From Mesotaenium endlicherianum (Eukaryota; Streptophyta; Zygnematophyceae; Zygnematales; Mesotaeniaceae): a stretch of DNA of 22,615 nt. The notes beneath the pieces are model-generated. The model was not told the origin of the DNA. It made no database searches and saw only the letters and a list, made by a program, of their open reading frames with translations. The position numbers and the translations under genes are program-made. Positions 5,555-16,180 of the stretch are shown in pieces (position 1 is the first letter of the stretch; the number at the start of each line of letters is the position of its first letter). The DNA is taken from the NCBI GenBank assembly GCA_009602735.1, contig WELA01001413.1:1-22615 (forward strand). The letters run 5' to 3'.

Positions 5555-7725
5555 GCCAGGAGCCTACCACCCCAAGACCCACTTCACGAGAAGGCAACAC
5601 GCCAAGTGAGGTGGAGACCCCCGTTGAAGACGACGTTCCAGCCCCAATGAGTTTGAGAGGTTACCTTGGAGGAGAGAAGGTCCACATCTTGGTGGATAGC
5701 GGAGCTCAAGGCAACTTCATTGCTGCAGATTTTGCCACCAAGCACGGTATTACTATGCGAACTCTTGACCACGACGAGGAGATTATGATGCCCGATGGAT
5801 TCTCCTATACTACCCCTTCCAAGAAGACGTACCCCTTGGCACTCTCTATCAAGTCCTTCAAGGATAGAGTAGTGTTCTCCCCCATGCAATTGGGCAAGTA
5901 CGACGTCATCCTAGGGACGCCTTGGTTGACCAAGCACAACCCCCAAGTTGATTGGAGGACCGGTACTATCAAGATCAAGAATGACATCACTTCAAGAATC
6001 TGTATTTTGCGCGCAATCCAGAATATCCAGACCCAAGACATCCAGAAGCCGGCACACGAGATACTATTGTCCGCCCTCCAACTCAAGAGACTTGTGAGGA
6101 AGGGACACGAGCTTCTTTTGGCCTTGATCACGCCAAAAGACATCAAGAAAGACATCGAGAGTCAAGAAGGCAGCCCCGTTCCCAAGGAGATACAAGAAGT
6201 CTTTGAGGACTACAAAGAAGTGTTCTCCCCGGAATTGCCCAAGGGCCTACCCCCCAAAAGATTCGTAGACCACAAGATAGAGTTGGAGCCCGGAAGCAAG
6301 CCCATCTCTCGGCCTACGTTCAAAATGTCATACACGGAGCTAGACGAAGTCAAGAAGCAAATCAAGGAGCTACTGGAGCATGGCTTCATTCGACCTAGCA
6401 AGTCGCCATTTGGAGCCCCGGTGCTATTTGTCAAGAAGAAAGATGGTACCTTGAGGATGTGTGTGGACTATCGCGCCCTCAACAAGATCACCATCAAGAA
6501 TCGATACCCGCTGCCGCGCATGGATGAGCTCATGGACCGGCTGGTTGGAGCCAAGTACTTCACGAAGATTGACTTACGGAGCGGCTACCACCAGATTCGC
6601 ATCGCAGAACCGGACATAGAGAAGACGGCATTCAGGACAAGATATGGACATTTTGAGTTCATGGTCCTGCCATTTGGACTCACCAACGCGCCAGCAACTT
6701 TCATGACTATGATGAACACCATATTTCAGCCCATGTTGGACAGATTTGTGGTGGTATTCATCGATGACATCCTTATCTACAGCAAGACCCTTGAAGAGCA
6801 TGCGAGACACTTGAAAGAAGTCCTTGAAGTATTGAAGCAAAACAAGCTGTTTGCGAAGGAGTCAAAATGCGAGTTTGCCAAACAAGAAGTGGAGTTCCTA
6901 GGTCTCCACGTGACTGCTGATGGCATCAAGATAGACCCCAAGAAGACCACGGTGGTGGAGGAATGGCCAACCCCCACGACCAAGAAAGAACTCCAGTCAT
7001 TCTTGGGATTTGCCAATTGGTACAGAAAATTCATCCAAGGCTTCTCGCACATAGCAGCCCCCCTGACAGATCTACTCAAGAAGGACAGGCTATATACATG
7101 GACCGAGAAAGAGGAAGAGGCATTTCAAGAGTTAAAGCGAAGATTGACCACATCCCCGGTGCTCACACTCCCAAGTCCAAACCCAGATTGGCCCTTCCAC
7201 GTCATCACCGATGCATCTTCCTATGCAATAGGAGCAATCCTGCTTCAAGACCAAGGCAAGGGACTGCAGCCCATCGCCTACGAGTCAAGGAAGCTAAATC
7301 CAGCCGAGCAAAATTATACAACCACGGAGCGAGAGGCATTGGCGATTGTACATGCCTTGAAGGTTTGGCGCTGCTACGTTGAAGGACGCAAAGTACTGGT
7401 CACCACGGACCACGAGGCGTTAAAGCACCTCCAGACGCAGCCGTATCTCTCAAGGAGACAAGCAAGATGGAGCGGATACTTGCAACAATACAACATCACG
7501 ATTCAGTACCAGCCCGGCAAGACAAACCCGGCTGACCCCCTCTCAAGACTGCAATTAAATGCAGTGATGGTATCCCTGAAGACAGATCTGGAAGCTCGAT
7601 TTTCAGCCGCCTATGAAAGAGACCCTTACTACAAGAACGGAGAAGCAGCCTTGGACCCATGCAAGAAGCAAGAAGGCAATTATTGGGTAAGGCAAGATAC
7701 GGGCGGGCCAGAGATGTGTTCCTAA
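5515..7725 (+). CDS. Pol part 1: protease, reverse transcriptase, RNase H (element D)
   Basis: The -1 frame relative to gag is open for 736 codons; numbering is from 5515, although translation probably enters by frameshifting. Retroviral-type aspartic protease motif VDSGA is at residues 60-64 (catalytic D61). The RT palm contains [10 protein letters not shown], then [33 protein letters not shown], and the catalytic FIDDILIYS (D417, D418). RNase H follows, with [13 protein letters not shown] (D566), [13 protein letters not shown] and TTDHEAL supplying acidic residues. All key residues are present. The frame ends early at 7725 because of a frameshift near 7697-7712, after which the integrase continues in the next frame. 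Confidence 0.93.
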   Translation: MPQKVVKKWTAPVGQEPTTPRPTSREGNTPSEVETPVEDDVPAPMSLRGYLGGEKVHILVDSGAQGNFIAADFATKHGITMRTLDHDEEIMMPDGFSYTTPSKKTYPLALSIKSFKDRVVFSPMQLGKYDVILGTPWLTKHNPQVDWRTGTIKIKNDITSRICILRAIQNIQTQDIQKPAHEILLSALQLKRLVRKGHELLLALITPKDIKKDIESQEGSPVPKEIQEVFEDYKEVFSPELPKGLPPKRFVDHKIELEPGSKPISRPTFKMSYTELDEVKKQIKELLEHGFIRPSKSPFGAPVLFVKKKDGTLRMCVDYRALNKITIKNRYPLPRMDELMDRLVGAKYFTKIDLRSGYHQIRIAEPDIEKTAFRTRYGHFEFMVLPFGLTNAPATFMTMMNTIFQPMLDRFVVVFIDDILIYSKTLEEHARHLKEVLEVLKQNKLFAKESKCEFAKQEVEFLGLHVTADGIKIDPKKTTVVEEWPTPTTKKELQSFLGFANWYRKFIQGFSHIAAPLTDLLKKDRLYTWTEKEEEAFQELKRRLTTSPVLTLPSPNPDWPFHVITDASSYAIGAILLQDQGKGLQPIAYESRKLNPAEQNYTTTEREALAIVHALKVWRCYVEGRKVLVTTDHEALKHLQTQPYLSRRQARWSGYLQQYNITIQYQPGKTNPADPLSRLQLNAVMVSLKTDLEARFSAAYERDPYYKNGEAALDPCKKQEGNYWVRQDTGGPEMCS
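5533..5568 (+). promoter_or_regulatory. Candidate -1 ribosomal frameshift signal between gag and pol (element D)
   Basis: The heptamer A_AAA_AAT (5533-5539) is in the correct phase of the gag frame (codons tca aaa aat). A 10-base spacer follows, then a perfect 7-bp, 5-base-loop hairpin GGTAGGC-CAGGA-GCCTACC (5550-5568) that overlaps the gag stop TAG (5552-5554). A -1 shift enters exactly the pol frame. The layout matches textbook -1 frameshift sites. Activity has not been shown. Confidence 0.65.
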
Positions 7726-7726
7726 T

Positions 7727-8437
7727 GACATAGACCTCCGGCTCTTGCTTCTACGAGAAGCACACGACAACCCTCTTGGAGGACACTTTGGAATCCTAAG
7801 GACCACGGGCGTTCTAGCTAGGACTTATTGTTGGCCAGGCATGTCTAAGCAAGTGAAGGAGTACTGCAGGAGCTGTGACACATGCCAAAGAATCAAGCCA
7901 TCATCGCAAAAGGCGGGAGGACTCCTCCAACCACTACCAATCCCCGAAAGACAATGGACGGACATCTCAATGGACCTTATCGTGGACTTGCCCGTGACAC
8001 CTCGAGGCCATAATGCAATACTCACGGTGGTGGACAGACTTACCAAGATGGCTCATTTTATTCCCACGACGACTAAGGCTACAGCACCACAACTTGCAAG
8101 ACTCATCTTTGACAACATCTTCCGACTCCATGGACTACCATCAAGAATTGTGTCAGATAGAGATCCAAGATTCACAAGCCATTTCTGGAAAAATCTCTTC
8201 AAGAACTTGGGTACATCGCTGGATATGTCTACTGCCTACCACCCACAATCAGATGGGCAAACCGAGCGTATGAATCGTACCCTAAAGACCTCTCTAAAGG
8301 CCTACGTGTCTACCCTCGAGCAAGACTGGGACATGTACTTGACCCCCCTCGAGTTTGCCTACAACAACACTACGCAGGCCTCTACCCAGAGTCCCCATTC
8401 TTCCTCAACTATGGCTTCCATCCGACCACGCCGCTGA
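7727..8437 (+). pseudogene. Pol part 2: integrase zinc-binding and catalytic core (element D)
   Basis: This continues pol after a one-base-class frameshift. The HHCC zinc finger is intact (H in REAHDNP, H in GGHFG, then C-x2-C in RSCDTCQR). The DDE core is intact: D77 in SMDLIVDLP, D138 in VSDRDPRF and E174 in GQTERMNRTL (numbered from 7745), with 35 residues between the last two as expected for DD35E. The frame runs into TGA at 8435-8437 after a second frameshift near 8393-8398, where the normal continuation is found in frame 1. As read it is an interrupted integrase. Sequencing error is possible for either break. Confidence 0.88.
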
Positions 8438-9163
8438 GCTTGACGGCTGGCCATAATGAAGTACCTGCAGCCACAGATTTTTTGGAGAAATTAGAAGCAG
8501 CCCTTGCAGCAGCCAAGAAAGCTCTACAACACGCACAAGATGCTCAAGCAAGAGTGGCAAACAGGTCCAGAAGAGAAATTACGTACAGAGCGGGTGACAA
8601 CGTGTTACTATCATCCAAGAATATTTNTATCATCCAAGAATATTTTCTTGAACAACAGGCTTGCCGGCAGCAAGTTCTCTCCCAAGTATTTGGGACCCTT
8701 CAAGACTATCCAGCAAGTCAACCCCGTTGCTTTCAAGCTAGAACTTCCCCAGACTATGCACATCGACCCCGTATTCCACGCTTCCCTCTTCAAGCCGTAT
8801 GTGCAACCCGACAACAAGTTCCCAGGACGTGTGACAACCCCACCAGCCCCAACAATAGTGGATGATCATTTGGAGTACGAAGTGGAAGACATAGTGGCTA
8901 TGAGAAATTTCAGGAGACAGCAGCAATACTTGATCAAGTGGAAAGGATATCCAGATTCGGAGAATAGTTGGGTGGCGGCGCACTACCTTGACAAAGTTCA
9001 GAGAAAGTTGAAGCGCTTCCATGCCGCCAACCCCCATCTTGGACCAGCCCCAAGTCTCTCTACTAAAAGCCCGAAGACTTCAGGGAGGCAGCCTGCCACC
9101 ATCAAGAAGCAGCAGAAGACCCCTTGGAGGCAGCCTGCAAGAACCACAAAGAGGAAAAATTGA
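8398..9163 (+). pseudogene. Pol part 3: integrase C-terminus and chromodomain (element D)
   Basis: This starts in the frame of 8398 (open to the N at 8627) and continues in another frame to TGA ending 9163. The frame change coincides with an 18-base duplication around the N. It encodes the post-catalytic helix-rich region, a GPY/F-like module (KYLGPFKTIQQV), HIDPVFHASLFKPY, and a chromodomain at about 8867-9030 (YEVEDIV, YLIKWKGYPDSENSW). A basic tail with two similar units (GRQPATIKKQQK and WRQPARTTKRKN) ends the protein. The chromodomain aromatics are present. It differs clearly from the element A chromodomain, so D is a separate lineage. Confidence 0.85.
8609..8645 (+). other. 18-base duplication around a single N (assembly join)
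   Basis: The 18 bases at 8609-8626 are repeated exactly at 8628-8645 with one N between. Counting the duplicate once removes 19 bases and reconnects the two integrase frames. This is what results when two contigs overlapping by 18 bases are scaffolded with a one-base gap instead of merged. Confidence 0.85.
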
Positions 9164-9932
9164 CATTAGACACTCTTCTCTTCTGGCAGTTTTTGGACAG
9201 AAAACTAAAACTGCTACTGGTGATAGGTCTCTGCATAATAATTTCTGAACATTTACCTCGCTGTAGTCCATGAGTAGTCGGTCATTTAGAGTCCAAGTAT
9301 GCTCACTTTGGAGAAGTGGTGAGAGAGATATGATGCTCTAAGTAGAAGGGGGTCAGGCTGCTGGCATTGTTAGGACAGAATATGCCTTCTGACATTGTGC
9401 CCTCCCCTGAACCTGGAATGCTCTAAAACTCAAGACTCTGGTAGAACATCTTATAGCGCCCAGTTTGAGACTTAGTTTGCAAAATTTGGAGAAGTATAGA
9501 AGGACTTGTGATTTTCAGAAGTTTCTGCACAGATTTGGAGGAGTGCCTAATCTCTCAGCTCTCAACGACACTCCAGAAAGTAGAATGCTCTTAAATTTGG
9601 TGACCCGGTAGAGTTCTCCGACGCGGTACGTCTGGCACTCAAATTTTCAGATGTAGAACAATTCTGTGGAGGCTATGAATTTTTGAGTTTGTGGCAAATT
9701 CTGGGCCAACTTGTACAATTTTCTTTATCATTAAGGAGTAGGCTAGCCAATAAGGTCACACCACCTACGACCTTGCCTAGTCTACCTTACATGTGTAGCA
9801 CCTGACTTGGCGCCTTTGACTAGTCCTCTTCATGTGTGTGGCATCTGACTTGAAACTAATGACTAGTTTGCTCCACATGTGTAAGACCTGACTTGACGCG
9901 CCGAGACGTCGCTTTTTCTATCGGGGGGGTGA
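9164..9932 (+). other. 3' untranslated region of element D
   Basis: About 770 bases without a supported gene lie between the pol stop and the LTR. It is AT-leaning and unremarkable until 9777, where a 43-bp tandem repeat begins. It ends in the polypurine tract GGGGGGGTGA (9923-9932) touching the LTR. Confidence 0.75.
9777..9905 (+). repeat. 43-bp minisatellite, three units, before the element D LTR
   Basis: Units are 9777-9819, 9820-9862 and 9863-9905. Each starts CTAGT, contains CATGTGT around position 15 and CTGACTTG around position 26, and is exactly 43 bases. The units are imperfect, so the expansion is not recent. Confidence 0.75.
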
Positions 9933-10435
9933 TGTAGTGATTTGAGTTATTATATATTAGTTTGCATATATTTTAATGTTTTCAAATATATGTGGAGTAG
10001 TATTGTGTGGAGTCAAGTGTGAATAGGTACTCTAGTAACTTGGTTCATGTCCTTTGAACCTTCCAAGGCATTTTCGAAGTTAGAGGAAAGACCTAGAAGA
10101 ACTCCATGTGGCAAAAGTCAAATGTGCCATTTTTAGGTCAAAAGGACATGTGTACATTATTCTAGAAAGAGGTGGCAAGTTTTGGGATGTGTTGGGTGCC
10201 AACACATCAACATACATTTTCCTAAATATTACTTATGTAACAAGTATATAAACAAGAGCTAGAACATAGAAAGACATTCCAGAATCACTCTTGTACTTGC
10301 CAAAATCCAGAAATATATTAACTTTCAAGAAGCCATCTCTCTTTCAAGAAGCTACCACTTGTGTTCAAAGATCCTTGTCTTGAATAGATAAAGTATTATA
10401 TTTCACTAAGTACTTCATCTATCTGTTTCACTACA
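9933..10435 (+). repeat. 3' LTR of element D (503 bp)
   Basis: Ends TGTAGTGA and TCACTACA form a perfect 8-bp inverted repeat, and the LTR starts directly after the polypurine tract. A TATATAAA box at 10245-10252 fits a U3 promoter about 190 bp before the 3' end. It is unrelated in sequence to the A/B/C LTRs. Confidence 0.88.
10245..10252 (+). promoter_or_regulatory. TATA box in element D LTR
   Basis: TATATAAA lies in the AT-rich U3 of the LTR with no competing TATA nearby. The R region would begin about 30 bases downstream. Confidence 0.55.
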
Positions 10436-12076
10436 GCCCTCTCCCACGACCCCATGGTGATCTACCTTGCGGCCCAGGCGAGGCTCCGCCTCGCTCCTCC
10501 TCGCCATGGCCGCTCACAAAAGCGTCCTAAGGACGCACTGCCTAAGCGAAAGCAAAGAGGAATAACTTATGGCCAAGCCCTAATTTTTGGCGGTTGCAAA
10601 AGGGCGGGCCGCGTTGGGGCCGCACAGAATAAGCGTTCACGATGAACACTTTCTCGTCGTAAATCTCCGATTTTGAACGCGTACGGGCCAGCGCTCACAC
10701 GAGCGAGGGCCCTTATTGACTTCCCCTTTAGAAGAGTTACGTGAGGGGCGCCTTACTGACGACAATAAAGGGCCAAATACAGAAATACCCCTCCAAAATT
10801 TGTAGAGTATAAAATTTTCCCCTGCTTTCAAACTAATTACAAAAGTACCCCTCGCACATGTAAATGGCGCCACGTAGGCCTTACAATAACAAATGACGTG
10901 CCACACGAATTTGCACGAGACCCTACCTGACACACTAATTCTCTCTTTCGTTTCCAAAATCTTTCCACAATCACTTTTCTAAGTGACCCACCTACACAAA
11001 CCAAACTCGCCAAGGCAACCAAAGTTCTGATTTAGATAAAGCAAGGCAATAAATTAGCATGCATAGCTAGGCACGACGAAATATGTGAGGCATACAACGC
11101 TATATAACGCTTATTGGCGCATCACAGAGAAGTTTCAATAGAGACGCTATAGTATGTTTGCAAAGGGGTCGAACAATGGTCGAGACTCGAGAGAGAGGAG
11201 GGGAGTCAGGGAGGCCCTAGCGAGCTCCCACCGGGTTGCGAGCGGTTCAATGGCGAGCCGATCGATAGAACTTACTCGGTTTCATGCAAAATTCAAGCAA
11301 TTACGAGAGTGGGCAGGCCGAGCTCAGTAAGGCAGACGCGGCTGAGCTCAGACGACCCATCCTCTCAATCTAAATCGATTATTTTACCCAAAAACCATTT
11401 TGCAAAATCGACTTTTTCGCGATTTGATTGCCACAAAATTGCGTTTCTTGCCATTTCCTTGTGAAGGCGTGAGGATTGGTGAGGAAGTTGCTTTCAAACC
11501 ACTAAACCCGCGCGTTTGCCTCGTGTAAGCGTCGGAATTGCGAACGCTTCAAAGTTTGAAAAACGAGCGAACAAAAACCTGCGCTCTCACCCAAATCTGC
11601 TCAGATTCACCAAATGGGTTACACGTGCTTCCAGATTTGGCCATTCTTTTGGCGACTTTTCCCACGAAGTCATAATCATTTATTTGGGCGCCTTTGGCCA
11701 GAATTGACAAGATCCTCGCAATCGTGCTCATCCAATCGATGAGTTTCGTCGGTGCGTCGAGCGTGTGAATCTTTTGGTCCTGTAGGCTTTCACACAAGCG
11801 ACGGTCACATACGTGCGAGCGACCGTTCATCATGCATGCGGGCGCCGGGAAAGGAGCACTGAGGTGCCTGCCTACACGAATAAAGTCGAGCATGTGTGCG
11901 TACCTTTGTGCGGGCCTGCGTGCGAGCTAGCATGCATGTGTGCGTACATGTATATCCACACGCGTGTGAACGAGCGAGCGATTGATGCAAACGTCATGAG
12001 GTGTCTTCCAATATTCATGAGGTAATGTCCTCACAATCGTACATTTGACGTCATTAAATGCTCCACATTTGGAAGA
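10436..12076 (+). other. Unrecognised non-coding DNA between element D and the assembly gap
   Basis: No reading frame here has a recognisable domain, and the longest are about 115 codons with unbiased composition. Small structures are a 7-bp hairpin GCGAGGC-TCC-GCCTCGC (10478-10494) and an alternating purine-pyrimidine stretch rich in GCATGC, GTGCGT and CACGCGTG (about 11810-11985). It may be the original target DNA of element D or an older, unrecognised repeat. Confidence 0.5.
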
Positions 12077-12316
12077 NNNNNNNNNNNNNNNNNNNNNNNN
12101 NNNNNNNNNNNNNNNNNNNNNNNNNNNNNNNNNNNNNNNNNNNNNNNNNNNNNNNNNNNNNNNNNNNNNNNNNNNNNNNNNNNNNNNNNNNNNNNNNNNN
12201 NNNNNNNNNNNNNNNNNNNNNNNNNNNNNNNNNNNNNNNNNNNNNNNNNNNNNNNNNNNNNNNNNNNNNNNNNNNNNNNNNNNNNNNNNNNNNNNNNNNN
12301 NNNNNNNNNNNNNNNN
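12077..12316. other. Assembly gap (240 N)
   Basis: This is a run of N that ends directly in a CT microsatellite, which probably stopped the assembly. The true gap length is unknown. Confidence 0.97.
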
Positions 12317-12389
<73 letters not shown>

Positions 12390-12559
12390 TATATTTGTAT
12401 TTATATAATGACTTACTTATTTATTTATATATACTTACGTATATTTGTATATATATATATATACACATGTATAAAAATGTATTATCTTCTCTCTTACGCG
12501 CGTTCGCACTTGCTCGCACTTGCTCTCTCTCTTTCTCTCTCTCTCTCTCTCGCTATATG

Positions 12560-12590
<31 letters not shown>

Positions 12591-12770
12591 CTAAATGATT
12601 ATATATTATATATATGTATAGATATCTATATATACACCTATATATGCATATATTTGTATATATGTATAAATTTTTCTTCTCTCTCACGCGTGTTTGCTCG
12701 TGCTCGCTCTCGCTCTCTCTTGAGCCCTCCCCCCCCCCTTCTCTCTCTCTCTCTCTCCTTCCCTCTTGTC
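12317..12770 (+). repeat. Compound CT/AT microsatellite tract
   Basis: (CT)n spans 12317-12358 and (AT)n spans 12359-12385. Then come at least two imperfect higher-order units of about 210 bases, each with an AT-rich block containing ATATTTGTATATAT, a TTCTCTCTYACGCGYG motif with GCTCG repeats, and a CT block. Apparent reading frames here are low-complexity artefacts. Confidence 0.85.
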
Positions 12771-12816
12771 AGGCACTCACTTGTCTCTTGCATACTCTAT
12801 CGATTCTTTTGTACTT

Positions 12817-14430
12817 GTTGAGTGTATCAGTGGAAGGTTAAGATGGTAGGTGAGGGCCAAGCTAACTAGGAGCTTCCCGAACTAAGTTGTGGTAGCCCAA
12901 GTCCCCTCATTAAGCCACTTTTGAGTTGCCATGAGACTTCTTCAAACTTAGTGTGATCCATCAATTCTCACACGCGCCTCACCACCGCAAGTCGTGGGTC
13001 AACACTTGCTAGTCACCTTACTACGGTTGCAACCAAGTAACCTGACTGCTATTTGGTAGTGGATGGACAGAGAGCATCGGCCACATCGGTCAGACACTCT
13101 TATAGTAGAGGGAGTGTAGGCTTTGCACCAGCACCACATTTCTCGTGGCATCCACTACTTTTCGCGACAGAGTACATCGGAAGACGCTAGGCACCGGCAA
13201 GGCTAGAAGAGAGAGAGACTCTAGGGACTAGGAAGTGACTCAGGGAGGCACTACTCCCAAGCTGAACATACACTGACTAACCTAGGTGCTGATGGGCTAA
13301 AATCCCCCCTATTAGGTGGAATAGCCCGCAGCTTATGAAGTGTAAATGAGAAGAGAAGAATTAAAGGTCTAAATTAGACACTGCTGGAAAAGGACGGTGG
13401 CTCAGCAGGGCAAACGACAACTAATCTTGAATTGGCAAGAGTGAGGTAAGTCACGCAAGGGCTAGCAATATTTTGGCCAAATTCGGCCTCACGAGTGTCA
13501 CAATCTACATACCCGAAGCATGAGAGACGTGGCAAGCACTACACTACCAAAAGAGAGATGTCATGCTAGTACAATCCGCGAAGGAGATGAGGTCACAAGC
13601 TCGTGAGAAGAGTAACTAGAAAGTATAAAATTGGACATACAAATGCTAACACCAATACGGTGTTAGCGTGCTTCCTAAGTAGCATGCTCGCGAATGTCAA
13701 AGCCCGATGCCTATGAGATCGAACGAAAACACACCTAATCCAAGTGACGTGTTATCGCGTCAAAGTAGGAATAATGACTCACAAATAATAAACAAAAATG
13801 ACAACAAAGACTATGTACGGTCCATGGACCGTACCACCCCCCCAATCACACACACACTCTCACCCGTACGCTTCCTAACCCCTAACGAACCGTGAACACA
13901 CCCACGGGATTGCCTATCGTACATGAAGACTTAGTCACAGACGGCTAGAGCTCCCACTTGGTACCCGCGCCGACCCAACCAGTGAGGGAACTTGTGGGCT
14001 GACCTCCACATGTGCAAGCGGCGGCAACACATGTGGAGAGAGGAGGTATGCGCAGGATCCGGGCAGTACCTCACAGCTGCTCACTAGCAAAACTTCGTGA
14101 GCGGATCAAGGGTCCAAGTGCTCACCCCAACTGCCAGTGCACTGAGCCTTCCTCACCTACCATCCCTAACCTGACTAACCACTAAGACTCGCTATCACCC
14201 TCCAACCCTCCCTCCCACTGACTGGACACTCAACGAGCTCGACAGCATCAGCTATGCCGTACTCAAATATTTCGTCCGCATATACTTGAGCATCTAATTT
14301 GTACGCGCCTTTTGTAACACCGCGCAAAATGCCAGCTAACAATTAGGTTACAAGTAGGACATCCTTGCATACTACAGAGATCGAAGCAGGAAGAGGGACA
14401 GAGTCAGACCATGTTAGTACTAGTAACATG
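12817..14430. other. ORF-free stretch rich in perfect inverted repeats
   Basis: There is no supported gene. The ends carry an imperfect inverted repeat: left 12817-12855 (GTTGAGTGT, TCAGTGG, GATGGTAGGTGAGG) against right 14151-14234 on the opposite strand, with a perfect 14-bp core (12842-12855 and 14151-14164). Inside are 10-bp arms at 13056-13065 and 13149-13158, 9-bp arms 13645-13653 and 13659-13667, a 20-bp palindrome 13815-13834, 11-bp arms 14004-14014 and 14028-14038, and a near-perfect 21-base palindrome 14410-14430. It could be a non-autonomous foldback-type element or a structured transcript. I do not recognise it. Confidence 0.5.
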
Positions 14431-14711
14431 CCTTCAAGCTTAGGAGGACACTTGGAACTGTATGTCTACAATTTGTTACTATAAAATACTTTTATCCAAT
14501 TGTCTTCCCAAATCTCGTTAAGTCTTCCGTAGTTTATGTTAACTGAGACAGAGGGGCTCCCTTGAGCTGAGCTACCCTACCTCTCACTCGGGTTTGGTAG
14601 GATTGTACCATGCACACGTCTACTTTCTCCTTTTGCTCTGTATCCTCGTACCCACCACAGTCCTGTGAGCTCCACCGCGGAGAGGAAAGTTCTCGATTTC
14701 CAAGTCCTTTG

Positions 14712-14821
<110 letters not shown>

Positions 14822-14872
14822 ACGCTCCTTCTATCTCTCTATGTCTCTCCTTCCTCTCTCTCTCCCTAAACT

Positions 14873-15041
14873 AGCTTGCTGACACATTCTTTGACAACTT
14901 GGTGATCGCCTCAAGCAAGCAAAGTGCCTAAGAATGTATCGATAGTGATGGGCTAGATGGACAAATGTGCAGATGACGTCTTAGGCAGATGGCAAATCGA
15001 GATGATAGGAGATGGTTGTGCATTTGGCTAAGCGAGGTGTT
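14873..15041 (+). repeat. Old A/B-family LTR, left fragment
   Basis: It resembles the middle of the element A LTR (from AGCTTGCTGACACATTC to the GAGGT region) but is strongly diverged, and its first part is missing. It is split from its right fragment (15787-16180) by the younger LTR at 15042. Confidence 0.8.
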
Positions 15042-15786
15042 TGTAATAAATCAGTGTATTGGATAGATATAATATTCATTTACATATAATAGTTAAATAA
15101 GTTCAGCTTGTTGAATATTAGTTAATATGTACTATGGTGGATCTCCTCTGGTTGTTTTAATTTGGAGGATTCATATTACTTAGTTTAATGACTCAGCCGG
15201 GAGCAACAGGCTGAACTCAATTAGGTCAGCCTGTTGACTTAGGTCAGCTTGCTGACACATTCTGTGACAGCCAGCTGACTGCCGTACTCGATAGCAGCGA
15301 GCTGCCTAGTTATGCATCAAAGTGTGGTGTGCTAGATGAGTGGCCAGATGACACCCCTTGGGTGGATGGCGATTCGGGATGATGGGAGATGGCTGTGAAT
15401 CTGGTTAGCCGAAGTCCTACCAACGTGGTTAACTCCCGAGTAGGCGGTGCCATTGCATCTGCCGTTGAACAGTAAAGTCATTCCATGTACATATGCTAGG
15501 TATTGCTCTCGAGTTCGGCATTCGAAAACGAGGCCAACTCTCTCGTGCCGCTTACCAAGAGAGATCTGAATCCAAGGCAAAAAGCCATTGATGCGAACTG
15601 TCTTCTATTTTACTGACTGCATGATTGATGCTCGTTTACTTGCATTTGACTTATGAGTATTGTTTACTGCTAGTGTATTGTCTTCTGCTGTTCAATCTGT
15701 TAACAGGAAATACCATAAAGATTACTTGCTAATATACAGGTCTTCTATTGATTGTTAATCGCCTATTGGTAAGTCGATTCATTTCA
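15042..15786 (+). repeat. Solo LTR of the A/B/C family (745 bp) inside an older LTR
   Basis: It starts TGTAATAAATC and ends GATTCATTTCA. It is flanked by GTGTT (15037-15041) and GTATT (15787-15791), a 5-bp target duplication with one mismatch. It has an extra stretch near 15125-15175 and a doubled GTCAGC-x-x-G-x-TGAC unit compared with the A copy. No internal element sequence is present, so it is the product of LTR-LTR recombination. Confidence 0.85.
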
Positions 15787-16180
15787 GTATTTTTGACGTG
15801 GTTATTTACCTTTAGACGGTGCCACCTAATATGCGCTGCCATGGCATTGTTGTTCAACAGTAAACGTATTCTATGTACATCCGTTACATTTGCTTTTGAG
15901 GTCAGCATTCGAGAACGAGGCCAACTTAGTGCAAAATCTAATGACAAAATATATGAAATTAAGGGTGCAAGTTGTTACACAAACAGTACTTACCTTACTC
16001 ATGAGATTACTGATTGAAGGTTGCTATTTTACTTACATTCGACTTCAATATACTCGTACCCAATGTATTGTGCTCCTGCTGTTTAAGGAGTTTACCAAAA
16101 TACTATAAGGAATACTTGCTAATATAAAGATCTTCATTAAATTGTTAATCGTCGCCTGTTGGTAAGTTGATTCATCTTCA
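15787..16180 (+). repeat. Old A/B-family LTR, right fragment
   Basis: This continues the LTR interrupted at 15041, with recognisable ACGTGGTTA, CAGTAAAC, CATTCGAGAACGAGGCCAAC and TATAAAGATCTTCATTAA segments. It ends GATTCATCTTCA at 16180. It is the most diverged copy in the window. Confidence 0.8.

Larger units (their letters stand above)
5053..10435 (+). mobile_element. Element D: chromovirus, gag to 3' LTR, 5' end cut off by element B
   Basis: The order gag (zinc knuckle), protease, RT, RNase H, integrase, chromodomain, 3' untranslated region, PPT (GGGGGGGTGA, 9923-9932) and LTR (9933-10435) is that of Ty3/gypsy chromoviruses. It is the oldest layer of the nest, because B interrupts its gag. 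Two frameshifts in pol (near 7700 and 8395) make it defective, and a third apparent one at 8627 looks like an assembly join. It lacks the accessory ORF of the A/B/C family. Confidence 0.9.

Noticed and set aside
9777..9905. A repeat array read as CRISPR.
   Set aside because: It has three head-to-tail 43-bp units without spacers, in a eukaryotic retrotransposon.
10454..10645. A 63-codon basic ORF after the element D LTR.
   Set aside because: It is short, has no motif, and has no related frame nearby. Nothing distinguishes it from chance.
12395..12841. Open frames rich in Tyr/Ile and Ser/Leu.
   Set aside because: They are translations of AT and CT microsatellites.
13285..13345. A possible hammerhead ribozyme (CTGATG followed by a hairpin, 13294-13327).
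   Set aside because: The conserved core after CTGATG and the GAAA segment are missing.
14313..14600. TGTAACACCGCGC as the start of another plant LTR.
   Set aside because: No matching CA-ended terminus, target duplication or adjacent polypurine tract could be found before the CT tract.
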